Positions 15,853 through 24,106 of a stretch of 61,868 nucleotides of DNA are shown piece after piece. The stretch's first letter is position 1, and the number at the start of each line of letters is the position of its first letter. Location: contig JBHGWS010000135.1 of NCBI GenBank assembly GCA_041936745.1, positions 1 through 61,868 on the forward strand, written 5' to 3'. The notes below the pieces were generated by a model, which saw only the letters and a list, made by a program, of their open reading frames with translations, had not been told where the DNA came from and made no database searches. A program made the position numbers and the translations under genes. The DNA is from Darwinibacter acetoxidans_A (GTDB taxonomy: Bacteria; Bacillota; Limnochordia; Darwinibacteriales; Darwinibacteriaceae).

Positions 15853-16774
15853 AATAATTTACCAGATTTGCATTACATTAATCAACACGACGCTGCGCAT
15901 GGCAACTCCGCTCATCTTCGCGGCTTTAGGCGGCACTTTCTCCGAAAGATCGGGGATAATTAACTTGGCCTTGGAAGGCATCATGCTGGCAGGGGCGTTT
16001 GGCGGCGTCTTCGGTTCCTATTACACCAGTAACATACTGTTGTCAGTTATTGCGGCAATGCTCACAGGTGGCTTAATGGCCTTGATTTTAGCTTACGTCA
16101 GCATCAATCACAAGGCAAACCAAGTGGTTGTCGGTACGGCAATCAATATGCTTTCTGTGGGGCTTTTAGGCTATTTGCTCCTGGAGCTTTGGAACCAAGC
16201 GGGCCGCTCACCCATGGTGGCCAAGGTTAAGCCGTTAAATTTTCCCTTTCTTAAGTCAGTGCCCTTTTTAGGCGATGTCCTCAACGGCTTGGATATTTTC
16301 GTTTACCTGGCCCTTCTTTTGGTCCCCCTGGCGCACATTGTACTTTTTAAAACGAAGTTCGGCCTCCGGGTGCGGGCTGTTGGTGAACATCCCATGGCGG
16401 CGGAAACAGCGGGCATCAATGTGAATGCGGTACGCTACGTCTGCGTAGTGTTAAGCGGCGTTTTAGCGGGGATTGGCGGTGCTTATCTCTCCATCGGCGA
16501 GCTTGGCATGTTTACAAATCAGATGACTGCCGGCCGGGGCTTTATCGCCATGGCGGCTATGATTTTCGGGAAATGGTCCCCGGGCAAAGCTTTCGCCGCC
16601 TGCCTGATGTTTGGTGCTGCGGAAGCTTTGCAGATGGCGGGCCAAGTGTTGGGCTGGCCCATCCCCAAAGATGTCTTAATCGCCTTTCCCTATATCTTAA
16701 CAATTGTAGTATTAGCCGGCTTTGTCGGGCGGGCCGTAGCACCTGCCGCACTCGGCAAACCTTATCCTGAATAA
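15845..16774 (+). CDS. Nucleoside ABC importer permease 2
   Basis: Membrane permease of about 310 residues, NupQ-like, with RMATPLIFAALGG and NLALEGIMLAG near the N-terminus and VRAVGEHPMAAETAGI later. The frame is open far into the preceding gene, so the start must be deduced. The only conventional codon near the expected N-terminus is GTG at 15845, which is itself part of a GGAGGTGAG ribosome binding site (15841-15849). ATA at 15854 or ATT at 15857, correctly spaced from that site, are possible non-standard starts. Confidence 0.9.
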   Translation: MSKIIYQICITLINTTLRMATPLIFAALGGTFSERSGIINLALEGIMLAGAFGGVFGSYYTSNILLSVIAAMLTGGLMALILAYVSINHKANQVVVGTAINMLSVGLLGYLLLELWNQAGRSPMVAKVKPLNFPFLKSVPFLGDVLNGLDIFVYLALLLVPLAHIVLFKTKFGLRVRAVGEHPMAAETAGINVNAVRYVCVVLSGVLAGIGGAYLSIGELGMFTNQMTAGRGFIAMAAMIFGKWSPGKAFAACLMFGAAEALQMAGQVLGWPIPKDVLIAFPYILTIVVLAGFVGRAVAPAALGKPYPE

Positions 16775-16819
16775 AATTCTGCTGAAATGAACAAGTGACA
16801 ACCAGAATGGAGGGAAACC

Positions 16820-17842
16820 ATGGAAATGAAAACGGCGCGATTTTTAGGTAATAAAAAGGTGGCGCTTGAAAGAAAAGAAAAACCGAAGGCCGGCCCGGGC
16901 CAGGTCGTTATAGAAGTTAAAGCCTGCGGGCTCTGCGGGTCCGAGCGGCCCCAATACCTAGCGGGCTTCCACCACCACCAAGGCCATGAGGCCGCCGGTG
17001 TGGTCAGCGAGATCGGCGACGGGGTAACAAACGTTAAATTGGGGGAGAGGGTCGTCGGCTATTTAACGGGCTTTTGCGGTGAATGCGAGGCCTGCAAAGC
17101 GGGCTTAACGACAGCCTGCCAAGCCTACCCGGAAAAGGAGAATATGGGCTGGGCCTATCCCGGCGGCTTTGCGGAATATCTGCTGGTTGATGCACAAAAT
17201 GCACTGCCCTTAGATGACAGCTTATCTTTTGCTGAGGGAGTCTTACTTTTAGATACTTTAGGGACTCCTTATCACGGCCTGCGTCTCGCCGGCGCCAAAA
17301 AGGCAAAAACAGCCGCTGTCATCGGCTGCGGCACCGTAGGCTTAGGAACAGTAATCATCTTGAAATCCCTCGGCGTGGAAAAAATCTTCGCCAGCGATGT
17401 TTCCGCCTACCGGTTGGAAAAAGCTGCCGAGTTCGGCGCAGTCGCCATCGATGCGGCCAAACACGATGTTGTTGAATTTATCAGGGAAAACACTGCGAAT
17501 TCAGGCGTGGATCTTGTCGTAGAAGCAGTGGGACGGCCGGCAACTTTAGAGCAGGCAGTAAAAGCGGCCCGCTTTGGCGGTACCGTTTTAGGCCTGGGCG
17601 AACAACCTGATGAATTTAAGCTGCAGATCGATTTGGAGATGAGGTTGAAAGACTTAACTTTCGTCCGCTCTTGGTACTTTCCCGTCAAGGAATACTACGA
17701 AAACATGGAGCTGATGAAAGACGGTTTCTTTCAAGACATCAATAAGCTGGTTACACACACATTCCCCTTGGAAAAAATGCAAAAAGCGTGCGATCTTTTC
17801 TACGGGGGCGAGACCTTAAAGGCAATTATAAAATTCAGTTAA
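16820..17842 (+). CDS. Zinc-dependent alcohol/polyol dehydrogenase
   Basis: Medium-chain dehydrogenase of 340 residues. Catalytic zinc site: Cys in ACGLCGSE and His-Glu in GHEAAG. Structural zinc lobe: four cysteines in CGECEACKAGLTTAC. NAD(P) fold: CGTVGLG at about 170-176. The family oxidises secondary alcohols of polyols to ketoses or the reverse. In this operon it could feed or drain the ketose that the downstream kinase uses. It follows the permease gene after 45 bases with AATGGAGGG as ribosome binding site. Confidence 0.88.
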   Translation: MEMKTARFLGNKKVALERKEKPKAGPGQVVIEVKACGLCGSERPQYLAGFHHHQGHEAAGVVSEIGDGVTNVKLGERVVGYLTGFCGECEACKAGLTTACQAYPEKENMGWAYPGGFAEYLLVDAQNALPLDDSLSFAEGVLLLDTLGTPYHGLRLAGAKKAKTAAVIGCGTVGLGTVIILKSLGVEKIFASDVSAYRLEKAAEFGAVAIDAAKHDVVEFIRENTANSGVDLVVEAVGRPATLEQAVKAARFGGTVLGLGEQPDEFKLQIDLEMRLKDLTFVRSWYFPVKEYYENMELMKDGFFQDINKLVTHTFPLEKMQKACDLFYGGETLKAIIKFS

Positions 17843-17854
17843 GAGGTGACAGGC

Positions 17855-18820
17855 ATGAAAGCACTAATTACAGCACCTTTTTCGCAAAGCTCTTACGACC
17901 GCCTGGCTGAACACATGGAGGTGGAGTTGGCCGGCTGGGGTGTAGACGGTGAACCAATGAGCAGAGATGTACTTTTAGAAAAAATCAAGAATGTAGATAT
18001 TTTCATCAGCGAAATGGAGTTTGCCGACAAAGAAGTCATTGATGCGGGCAAAAACCTTAAAGTCATCGGCTCCGTGCGGGGAACGCCCTTTAACATCGAT
18101 GCGGAGTACGCCAAAGAAAAAGGAATCATCCCTTTATACACACCGGGCCGTAACGCGATAGGGGTTGCCGAATTGACGTTTTTTCTAATGGGCGAGCTGG
18201 CCCGCCACATTACAAAAGCCCACAACTATATGAAGGCAGGCAAGTGGAGCGCAGACGATGAGATGAGTTATATCAAATTCCGCGGTTTTGAACTTTACGG
18301 CAAACGCCTGGGCTTAGTTGGCCTGGGGGCAATCGGCCTCAAGGTAGCTAAGCTGGCACAGGCTTTTAACATGGAAGTGGCCTGCTACGATCCTTATATT
18401 GACAAAGACTGCGCCGCCGGGCACAACATTGCCCTGGTCGGCCTTAAGGAACTGTTTGCCACAGCTGATTTTGTTTCGGTGCACTGTAAGGTAACGCCGG
18501 AAACAGAAGGGATGATCGATTACGAGCTGTTGAGCTCAATGAAGGAAAGTGCCTATTTTATCAACACCGCCCGCTCCAAGATTACTAAGGAAGCTGACAT
18601 TGTCAGAGTCTTGGAAGAGGGGCGGATTGCAGGAGCAGCTCTCGATGTTTTCGATGAAGAGCCCCTTAATCCCGATCATCCCTTCCTCAAACTCGATAAT
18701 GCCTTTGTGGTACCCCATATCGGCGGGGCCACAGATGAAGTAATAGACCACCATTCAGCCATAATAACTGCTGATTTGATTAGATTTGTCAAAGGCGAAA
18801 AACCGAAGTTCATTGTTTGA
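17855..18820 (+). CDS. D-isomer 2-hydroxyacid dehydrogenase
   Basis: NAD-dependent dehydrogenase of about 321 residues, like phosphoglycerate or glyoxylate/hydroxypyruvate reductases. Nucleotide-binding motif GLVGLGAIGLKVAKLA. The catalytic trio is visible as Arg in NTARSK, Glu in FDEEPL and His in VPHIGG. The ATG at 17855 has GAGGTGA six bases upstream and is preferred over an in-frame GTG at 17846. It interconverts a 2-keto acid and a D-2-hydroxy acid. Its place in a nucleoside or pentose pathway is not obvious. Confidence 0.9.
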   Translation: MKALITAPFSQSSYDRLAEHMEVELAGWGVDGEPMSRDVLLEKIKNVDIFISEMEFADKEVIDAGKNLKVIGSVRGTPFNIDAEYAKEKGIIPLYTPGRNAIGVAELTFFLMGELARHITKAHNYMKAGKWSADDEMSYIKFRGFELYGKRLGLVGLGAIGLKVAKLAQAFNMEVACYDPYIDKDCAAGHNIALVGLKELFATADFVSVHCKVTPETEGMIDYELLSSMKESAYFINTARSKITKEADIVRVLEEGRIAGAALDVFDEEPLNPDHPFLKLDNAFVVPHIGGATDEVIDHHSAIITADLIRFVKGEKPKFIV

Positions 18821-18849
18821 ACTAAAAATAGGGCGAAAGGAGGGATTTT

Positions 18850-20388
18850 GTGCGGGATAAGTATTTGCTTGTATTTGATGCGGGAACAGGCGCGGGCCGC
18901 TGCAGCATTTTCGATCTTAAGGGATCTTTGGCAGCCGTCGATTATTGTGAATGGAATTACGTGACACCTTATGAAAACAAGGAAATCCGGGAGTTTATCC
19001 CTGCGGACTTTTGGGAAATTCTATCTCGAGTGGCCCGGGGTGCGCTGGCCAAGGCCGGCATAGATCCGAATCAGGTCATTGGCGTCACCTCGACCAGCCA
19101 GCGGGAAGGCGTAGTTATTATTGATAAGGGGGGCCAAGAGATTTATGCCGGCCCAAATATAGACTTCCGCGGCGAAGTGCAAGGGAAGTGGCTGCATGAA
19201 AACTTCGGCCCGGAAATGTATGAAATTTCCGGCCACTGGCCGTCTGCCATGACCGCTCCGGCCAGGCTTTTGTGGTTTAAAGAGCATAAACCTCATCTCT
19301 ACAAGCGAATGCATGCGCTGATGATGATCAATGATTGGATTTTGTACCGCTTGACGGGTGAAGTAGCCAGTGAACCTTCCAATGCCTGTGAGACACTGTT
19401 TTTTAACATTCACACTATGGCTTGGGACTACGATCTCATAGACAAGCTGGGCGTGAATCCCATGCTCTTTCCCAAAATACTGCGCTCCGGCGATCAACTT
19501 GGTTTGGTCAGTGAAAAAGCAGCCGCGGCAACGGGCTTAAAGGCAGGGACACCTGTGTTTATGGGCGGTGCCGATACCCAATGCGCTCTCTTGGCCACCG
19601 GTGGCCTTAAAGAAGGGCACACTGCCATCGTCTCAGGAACATCAACACCTGTCCAGGCAGTGGTAAAAGAACCCCTTTTAGATGGTAAAGCACGGGTAAG
19701 GACAGGCTGTTACCTGCCCGCAGGCAGTTGGGTCATTGACAGTAATGCCAGGCCGACGGGTGTAGTATACCGCTGGCTGCGCGATACTTTCTATGCGAAC
19801 GACTGCGCCGGCGCCGCAGATCTTTATGAAGTAATGAACAAAGAAGCGGCTGCCGTACCGCCGGGCTCTGAGGGCTTAGTGGCCTTTGGCGGGCCCAGCA
19901 TTTTGAATGTCAGTGATCAGAGGGATTTTCCCAATATGTTTTTCGGGATCAAACCAGGCTATGAAAAGGAACTCTGCCGGCGCGGGCTTTTTGCCCGCAG
20001 CATCTTGGAAAACATCGCTTTTGCCGTCAGGGGTAATATTGAACAAATCTATGATCTGCTCAATTACAAGCCCCCTTATGTCTACATGACCGGAGGCGCG
20101 GCTAAATCGGCCCTTCAGTTGGAAATTATGGCGAATGTGCTGGGCCTGCCCATCCACGTGGCTCAAGGCGAAGAGTCGACGTCACTGGGGGCCGCAATCT
20201 GTGGCGCAGTGGGTGCAGGAGTGTTCGCCGATTTTGACCGGGCCGTGGCGGCCATGGTCCGGCCCGCGGCAGTAGTTGAGCCCCGGCCTTTGTTAACAGG
20301 CGAATACGAGAAACATTATCGACGCTGGAAAAAACTTTACGATTATATGACTGAAAATATCAATGCACTAACAAACAATTTAAACTAA
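18850..20388 (+). CDS. FGGY-family sugar kinase, LsrK-like
   Basis: A 512-residue kinase of the FGGY family. The N-terminal phosphate loop is FDAGTGAGRC, followed by TSTSQREGVV, the central GGADTQCALLATG, and TGGAAKSALQLEIMANVLGLP near the C-terminus. The N-terminal half most resembles the autoinducer-2 kinase LsrK among FGGY members, but LsrB, LsrF and LsrG partners are absent. Next to a class II aldolase the simplest role is to phosphorylate a ketose so that it can be cleaved. It starts with GTG after AAAGGAGGG. Confidence 0.9.
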   Translation: MRDKYLLVFDAGTGAGRCSIFDLKGSLAAVDYCEWNYVTPYENKEIREFIPADFWEILSRVARGALAKAGIDPNQVIGVTSTSQREGVVIIDKGGQEIYAGPNIDFRGEVQGKWLHENFGPEMYEISGHWPSAMTAPARLLWFKEHKPHLYKRMHALMMINDWILYRLTGEVASEPSNACETLFFNIHTMAWDYDLIDKLGVNPMLFPKILRSGDQLGLVSEKAAAATGLKAGTPVFMGGADTQCALLATGGLKEGHTAIVSGTSTPVQAVVKEPLLDGKARVRTGCYLPAGSWVIDSNARPTGVVYRWLRDTFYANDCAGAADLYEVMNKEAAAVPPGSEGLVAFGGPSILNVSDQRDFPNMFFGIKPGYEKELCRRGLFARSILENIAFAVRGNIEQIYDLLNYKPPYVYMTGGAAKSALQLEIMANVLGLPIHVAQGEESTSLGAAICGAVGAGVFADFDRAVAAMVRPAAVVEPRPLLTGEYEKHYRRWKKLYDYMTENINALTNNLN

Positions 20389-20406
20389 ATTAGAGGAGTG
20401 TTATTA

Positions 20407-21069
20407 ATGAAAAAAATCAACACGGAATTGGCTCAACAGGTTGTCGATTACGGTAAGAAAATGTTCCGGGCCGGCCTTGTAACCGGAACGGGCGGCAATA
20501 TCAGTGTCAGGGTACCGGGGGAAAATGCCTATTTGATTTCACCCTCCGGCATGCCCTACGAAGAAGTCACCGTAGATGACATTGTCATGATCGACTTTGA
20601 GGGAAACCAGATTGGCGGCAAAAGGCGCCCTTCCGTGGAAAAAAACATGCACAGGCTGATTTTAAAGAACAGGCCTGAATTCAATGCGGTGATCCACACC
20701 CATTCCACCTATGCTTCCGCTTATGCTTCGCTGCGCAGGCCCCTGCCCGTCTTTTTAGATGTTATGTCCTGCGTTTTCGGCGGCCCGGTGCCTGTTGCGG
20801 AGTATGCCCGCATCGGTTCTGAAGAGCTGGCTGTTAATGTGGAAAAGGCAATGCGGGGAACCAACGTTGTCTTGATCGCCAACCACGGCAGTATCGGTGC
20901 GGCTGACAGCTTAGAGTTCGCGTACGGTAACGTGGAACTTTTGGAAGTCTGCTGCAAGAGCTACTTTGCTGCCTGCGCAGCCGGTGTCCCCATTTCTGTA
21001 AGTGACGAAGATGTAAGGCTGACAGTTGAAGAGCAGGCTAAGAAATACGGCCAAAAAGGCAAAGACTGA
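20407..21069 (+). CDS. Class II aldolase, FucA/AraD family
   Basis: A 220-residue zinc aldolase/epimerase. The zinc site and catalytic acid of L-fuculose-1-phosphate aldolase are present: His97 and His99 (HTHS), His160 (ANHG) and Glu78 (SVEKN). The phosphate loop TGTGGNISVR is at 26-35. Retention of the Glu next to the zinc site favours aldol cleavage. Expected reaction: ketose 1-phosphate to dihydroxyacetone phosphate plus an aldehyde. The ATG at 20407 follows GAGGAG; an earlier in-frame start at 20398 overlaps the ribosome binding site. Confidence 0.92.
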   Translation: MKKINTELAQQVVDYGKKMFRAGLVTGTGGNISVRVPGENAYLISPSGMPYEEVTVDDIVMIDFEGNQIGGKRRPSVEKNMHRLILKNRPEFNAVIHTHSTYASAYASLRRPLPVFLDVMSCVFGGPVPVAEYARIGSEELAVNVEKAMRGTNVVLIANHGSIGAADSLEFAYGNVELLEVCCKSYFAACAAGVPISVSDEDVRLTVEEQAKKYGQKGKD

Positions 21070-21112
21070 GTGCCCAATTACTTGATTCGAAGATTCTTTA
21101 AGGAGGATTCAA

Positions 21113-22099
21113 TTGGTAAAAAAATCACTGCACGAACTAGCGTTAAAAAGCAAAAAAGCATTGTTGATCGGCATTGGCGGCGGCGGGGACATCATCCAAG
21201 GTATTCCCATCCGCAACTATTTCAAAGATTTAGGTGTAGAAGAGGTCGCTTTGGCGGGGATTGCCGGCGAGTGGTGGCCCTTTGATACAACATCGCCCAG
21301 CGAATACATTTGGGCACCTACGGTCTATCGCGTGGAAGATTTGGAAAATGCCAAGCTTATCTGCCCCGGCGCGGCCGAAGTAACAAAGGATACGAAATAT
21401 GAGGGCAGGGCAATTGCAGAAGCCAAGGTAAGCGGCGTAATCGGTGAAAACACCTTCGTTTTTTCTGCCAAAGACGGGGTCCAAGGCTTGCTCAAGACAC
21501 TTAATGAGTTTGTGGCAGTAATGGGCTTCGATCTGGTTGTGGGCATGGATGTGGGAACCGATTCGCTCTACAGCGGTGATGATGAAATCCACCAGCCCAA
21601 AACACCTTTGGTGGACTTTATCGCCCTTTCGGCTTTGGCTAATCTCAATGTAACATCAGTCTACGGTTTGGCGGGCTTTGGTGCCGACGGCGAGATGGAG
21701 ATCGTCGATGCTGAGCGCAACTTGGGTAAAATCATGCAGGCGGGCGGCTTTATCGGTGCTTACGGCCTCGGCCAGCAGGACATTATCGACATGGAAGCGG
21801 CTTGTGATGAGTTCGCCGACCCTGTGGAGAGGTTTCCCTGTCTGGCGGCTAAAGGGGACTTTTCTTATAAACTGATGAAACTCTCCGATATTTGGGGGAC
21901 AACCGTCAAACTCATGCCGATTACGGCCGTGACCATGTTCTTCGATCCCAAGGTAGTCGTGGAATCCTGTGCGAAGCTGGCGATTGAAATCTTCGAAACA
22001 AACAGCTTGGAAGAAGCGGAAGACATCTTCCTGGCCAATGATGTGGTGCCTGAAACCAGGCTGCCCCGCGCCGTTGATTTCCTGCCGCCCAGACAATAG
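21113..22099 (+). CDS. DUF1152 family protein of unknown function
   Basis: A 328-residue soluble protein that I recognise as DUF1152. The glycine-rich loop GIGGGGDIIQGIPIRNYF sits at about 20-37, the acidic GMDVGTDSLYSGDD lies near 143-156, and GLAGFGADGE near 183. The N-terminal loop looks like a Rossmann-type nucleotide- or base-binding turn. The family has no established activity that I know of. Here it lies between an aldolase and a nucleoside deaminase, exactly where a nucleosidase or phosphorylase step is missing, so it is a candidate for that job (inference). TTG start with AAGGAGG upstream. Confidence 0.85.
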   Translation: MVKKSLHELALKSKKALLIGIGGGGDIIQGIPIRNYFKDLGVEEVALAGIAGEWWPFDTTSPSEYIWAPTVYRVEDLENAKLICPGAAEVTKDTKYEGRAIAEAKVSGVIGENTFVFSAKDGVQGLLKTLNEFVAVMGFDLVVGMDVGTDSLYSGDDEIHQPKTPLVDFIALSALANLNVTSVYGLAGFGADGEMEIVDAERNLGKIMQAGGFIGAYGLGQQDIIDMEAACDEFADPVERFPCLAAKGDFSYKLMKLSDIWGTTVKLMPITAVTMFFDPKVVVESCAKLAIEIFETNSLEEAEDIFLANDVVPETRLPRAVDFLPPRQ

Positions 22100-22110
22100 G
22101 AGGTAAGACA

Positions 22111-23445
22111 ATGCAGCCGAAAACGGTTGATCTGCTGATCAAAGATGTAATGGTTTTAAAAATGGATCCTAAAAGGACTTTTCTTGAAAAAGCTTCTCTA
22201 GCCGTTGACGGCGGCTACATTGTAGACATCGGCAGTGAGCTTGCGTATGAGCCGGAAAAGGTGATCACCCTTAAACAGGGTGTCGCCCTTCCCGGGCTCA
22301 TTAACTGCCACATGCACGGCACCTTAACCAGGGGTATCTGTGAAGATATGAAGCTGATGGACTGGCTGAACGAAATTTGTTATCCCCTGGATGCACAGTA
22401 TAACCCGGAGATTATCTCCGTTTCCGAACAGCTGAACCAGCTGGAGATGATCATGTCCGGCACCACCACGTTTGTAGATATCTATCGGTATATGGATTCA
22501 GCGGCCCGGGTTCTGCTTAAATCGGGTTTGCGGGGCTTTTTAACACCCCAAGTAGTTGACATTCCGCAGGGTGTGGGAGAGACGTTTGCGGACAACGTTG
22601 AGCTTTTCCACAATTGGCATGGGAAAGGCAACGGCAGAATCAATGTTTGGATGGGTGTTCATGCCCCCTATACTTCAGTTGAGGAGACTTACGTCAGGGC
22701 AAAAGAGTTTGCCGATGCTCACAATATAGGGATCCACACCCACGTGGCGGAAACCTTGGACGAGGTGGCTATGTTCCAAGAGAAACACGGTAAAACCCCC
22801 TTTGAATTCCTGGACTCTCTAGGGGTGCTGGGCGGCCCGTTTTTGGCAGCCCACTGCATCCATGTTACTGAAAGTGATATGGATATTATGGCCGCCAACG
22901 ATGTCACAGCCGTTTACAACCCGATCAGCAACATGAAGCTGGCTTCCGGTATTGCCCCCGTTGCCCGGATGAGGGAAAAAGGGATCCGGGTCGTGTTGGG
23001 TACAGACTCTAACTTAAGCAACAACAGCATTGATTTGGTGAAAGAGCTCCAAATTGCGGGCCCCCTGCAGAAATTAGGCAGAATGGATGCAGCCGTCTTA
23101 AAAAGTTATGAAGTATTGGAAATGGCCACAATCCGGGCGGCGGAGGCCTTGGGTATTGAAGAAAGCGTCGGGTCTTTGGAGGTCGGCAAAAAAGCGGATA
23201 TTATCCTCTTCGATTTCGACAGGCCCCATCTTTGGCCTTATCTGACCGGTGAGCGAAACAACATTGTGGAGCAGATAGTCTATTCCGCAAACGGGGCGGA
23301 TGTCCACACAACGATAGTGGATGGGAAAGTGCTGATGGAAAACAGAGAGGTCAAGACACTGTGCCGCCAAGAGATTTTTGCAAAATCACAAAAAATGCTG
23401 AAGCGCCTCTGTGTGGGGGCCGGGCTTATTAGCGGTAACGATTAG
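22111..23445 (+). CDS. Amidohydrolase, MTA/SAH/5'-deoxyadenosine deaminase-like
   Basis: A 444-residue metal-dependent hydrolase of the TRZ/ATZ group. Metal and catalytic residues: His67 and His69 (CHMH), His211 (HTHVAET), Glu214, His248 (AAHCIH), Asp299 (GTDS). The segments GVHAPYT and NPISNMKLASG are typical of methylthioadenosine/S-adenosylhomocysteine deaminases, including the broad-range 5'-deoxyadenosine deaminases. Expected reaction: adenine ring to hypoxanthine ring plus ammonia on a 5'-modified nucleoside. ATG with GGAGGTAAGACA upstream, 11 bases after DUF1152. Other TRZ/ATZ substrates cannot be excluded. Confidence 0.88.
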   Translation: MQPKTVDLLIKDVMVLKMDPKRTFLEKASLAVDGGYIVDIGSELAYEPEKVITLKQGVALPGLINCHMHGTLTRGICEDMKLMDWLNEICYPLDAQYNPEIISVSEQLNQLEMIMSGTTTFVDIYRYMDSAARVLLKSGLRGFLTPQVVDIPQGVGETFADNVELFHNWHGKGNGRINVWMGVHAPYTSVEETYVRAKEFADAHNIGIHTHVAETLDEVAMFQEKHGKTPFEFLDSLGVLGGPFLAAHCIHVTESDMDIMAANDVTAVYNPISNMKLASGIAPVARMREKGIRVVLGTDSNLSNNSIDLVKELQIAGPLQKLGRMDAAVLKSYEVLEMATIRAAEALGIEESVGSLEVGKKADIILFDFDRPHLWPYLTGERNNIVEQIVYSANGADVHTTIVDGKVLMENREVKTLCRQEIFAKSQKMLKRLCVGAGLISGND

Positions 23446-23456
23446 GGGAGGCCGAT

Positions 23457-24095
23457 ATGGGCATTGTTATTTTAGGCAAAGAAATTACGTTGAAAAAATT
23501 AGTTGTATTCCTGGGCGGCCTGGCGCTTTTGGCACTCGGCATGACCCTGTTTATGAAAACATCCCTGGGCGCTGAGCCGTGGGCATTGTTATATGCCGGT
23601 GTGAGCGGTTTCACGGGACTTGACGTAGGTTTAACCATCCAGCTGATTGGAATTGCCATGGTTTTGTTAGTCTGCGTAAGTGAAAGAAGCCTGCCCAAAC
23701 CGGGTACTCTAGCCTCTTTTATAGTAATCGGCCTTTTTGCCAATTTTTTTGCGGGGCTTGGTTTTAACTTTTCCGAGTTAGGTTTTTTAGCTAACCTGGC
23801 GGCCTTCATCACCGCGGTCATCACAGCCTCGTTAGGCTTAGGTTTGTATGTGGCTGCTGATTTAGGCGAAGGGAATATAGAACTTCTGCAATTTTTTCTC
23901 GCGGGCAGGCTGAAGAAAAATATAACTGCGGTGCGGGTAGTAATGGACTGTTCGGCTGCACTTTTGGGCTTTCTGCTCGGCGGCCCGCTCGGTGTCGGGA
24001 CAGTTATTTCCGCTTTTGCCATTGGGCCTCTCCTGACTTTCTTTTTAAACCTCTCCCGGCGCTATCTTTTCCCGGAACACAACGAGCAAATTTAA
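23457..24095 (+). CDS. YczE/YitT-type integral membrane protein
   Basis: A 212-residue protein with five or six hydrophobic helices. It begins with a short polar stretch and the TM-flanking motif LGMTLFMKTSLGAEPWALL, which is characteristic of the YczE/YyaS/YitT group. The family has no firm biochemical role. Set between a nucleoside deaminase and an alcohol dehydrogenase, it could export an end product such as a purine base, alcohol or thioether, but the sequence shows only that it is a membrane protein of this family. Confidence 0.82.
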   Translation: MGIVILGKEITLKKLVVFLGGLALLALGMTLFMKTSLGAEPWALLYAGVSGFTGLDVGLTIQLIGIAMVLLVCVSERSLPKPGTLASFIVIGLFANFFAGLGFNFSELGFLANLAAFITAVITASLGLGLYVAADLGEGNIELLQFFLAGRLKKNITAVRVVMDCSAALLGFLLGGPLGVGTVISAFAIGPLLTFFLNLSRRYLFPEHNEQI

Positions 24096-24106
24096 GGAGG
24101 AAAAAT

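Noticed and set aside
11080..20388. Complete autoinducer-2 (Lsr) uptake system
   Set aside because: SorC regulator and LsrK-like kinase are present, but the transporter is of the BMP nucleoside type and no LsrB, LsrF or LsrG homologue is visible.
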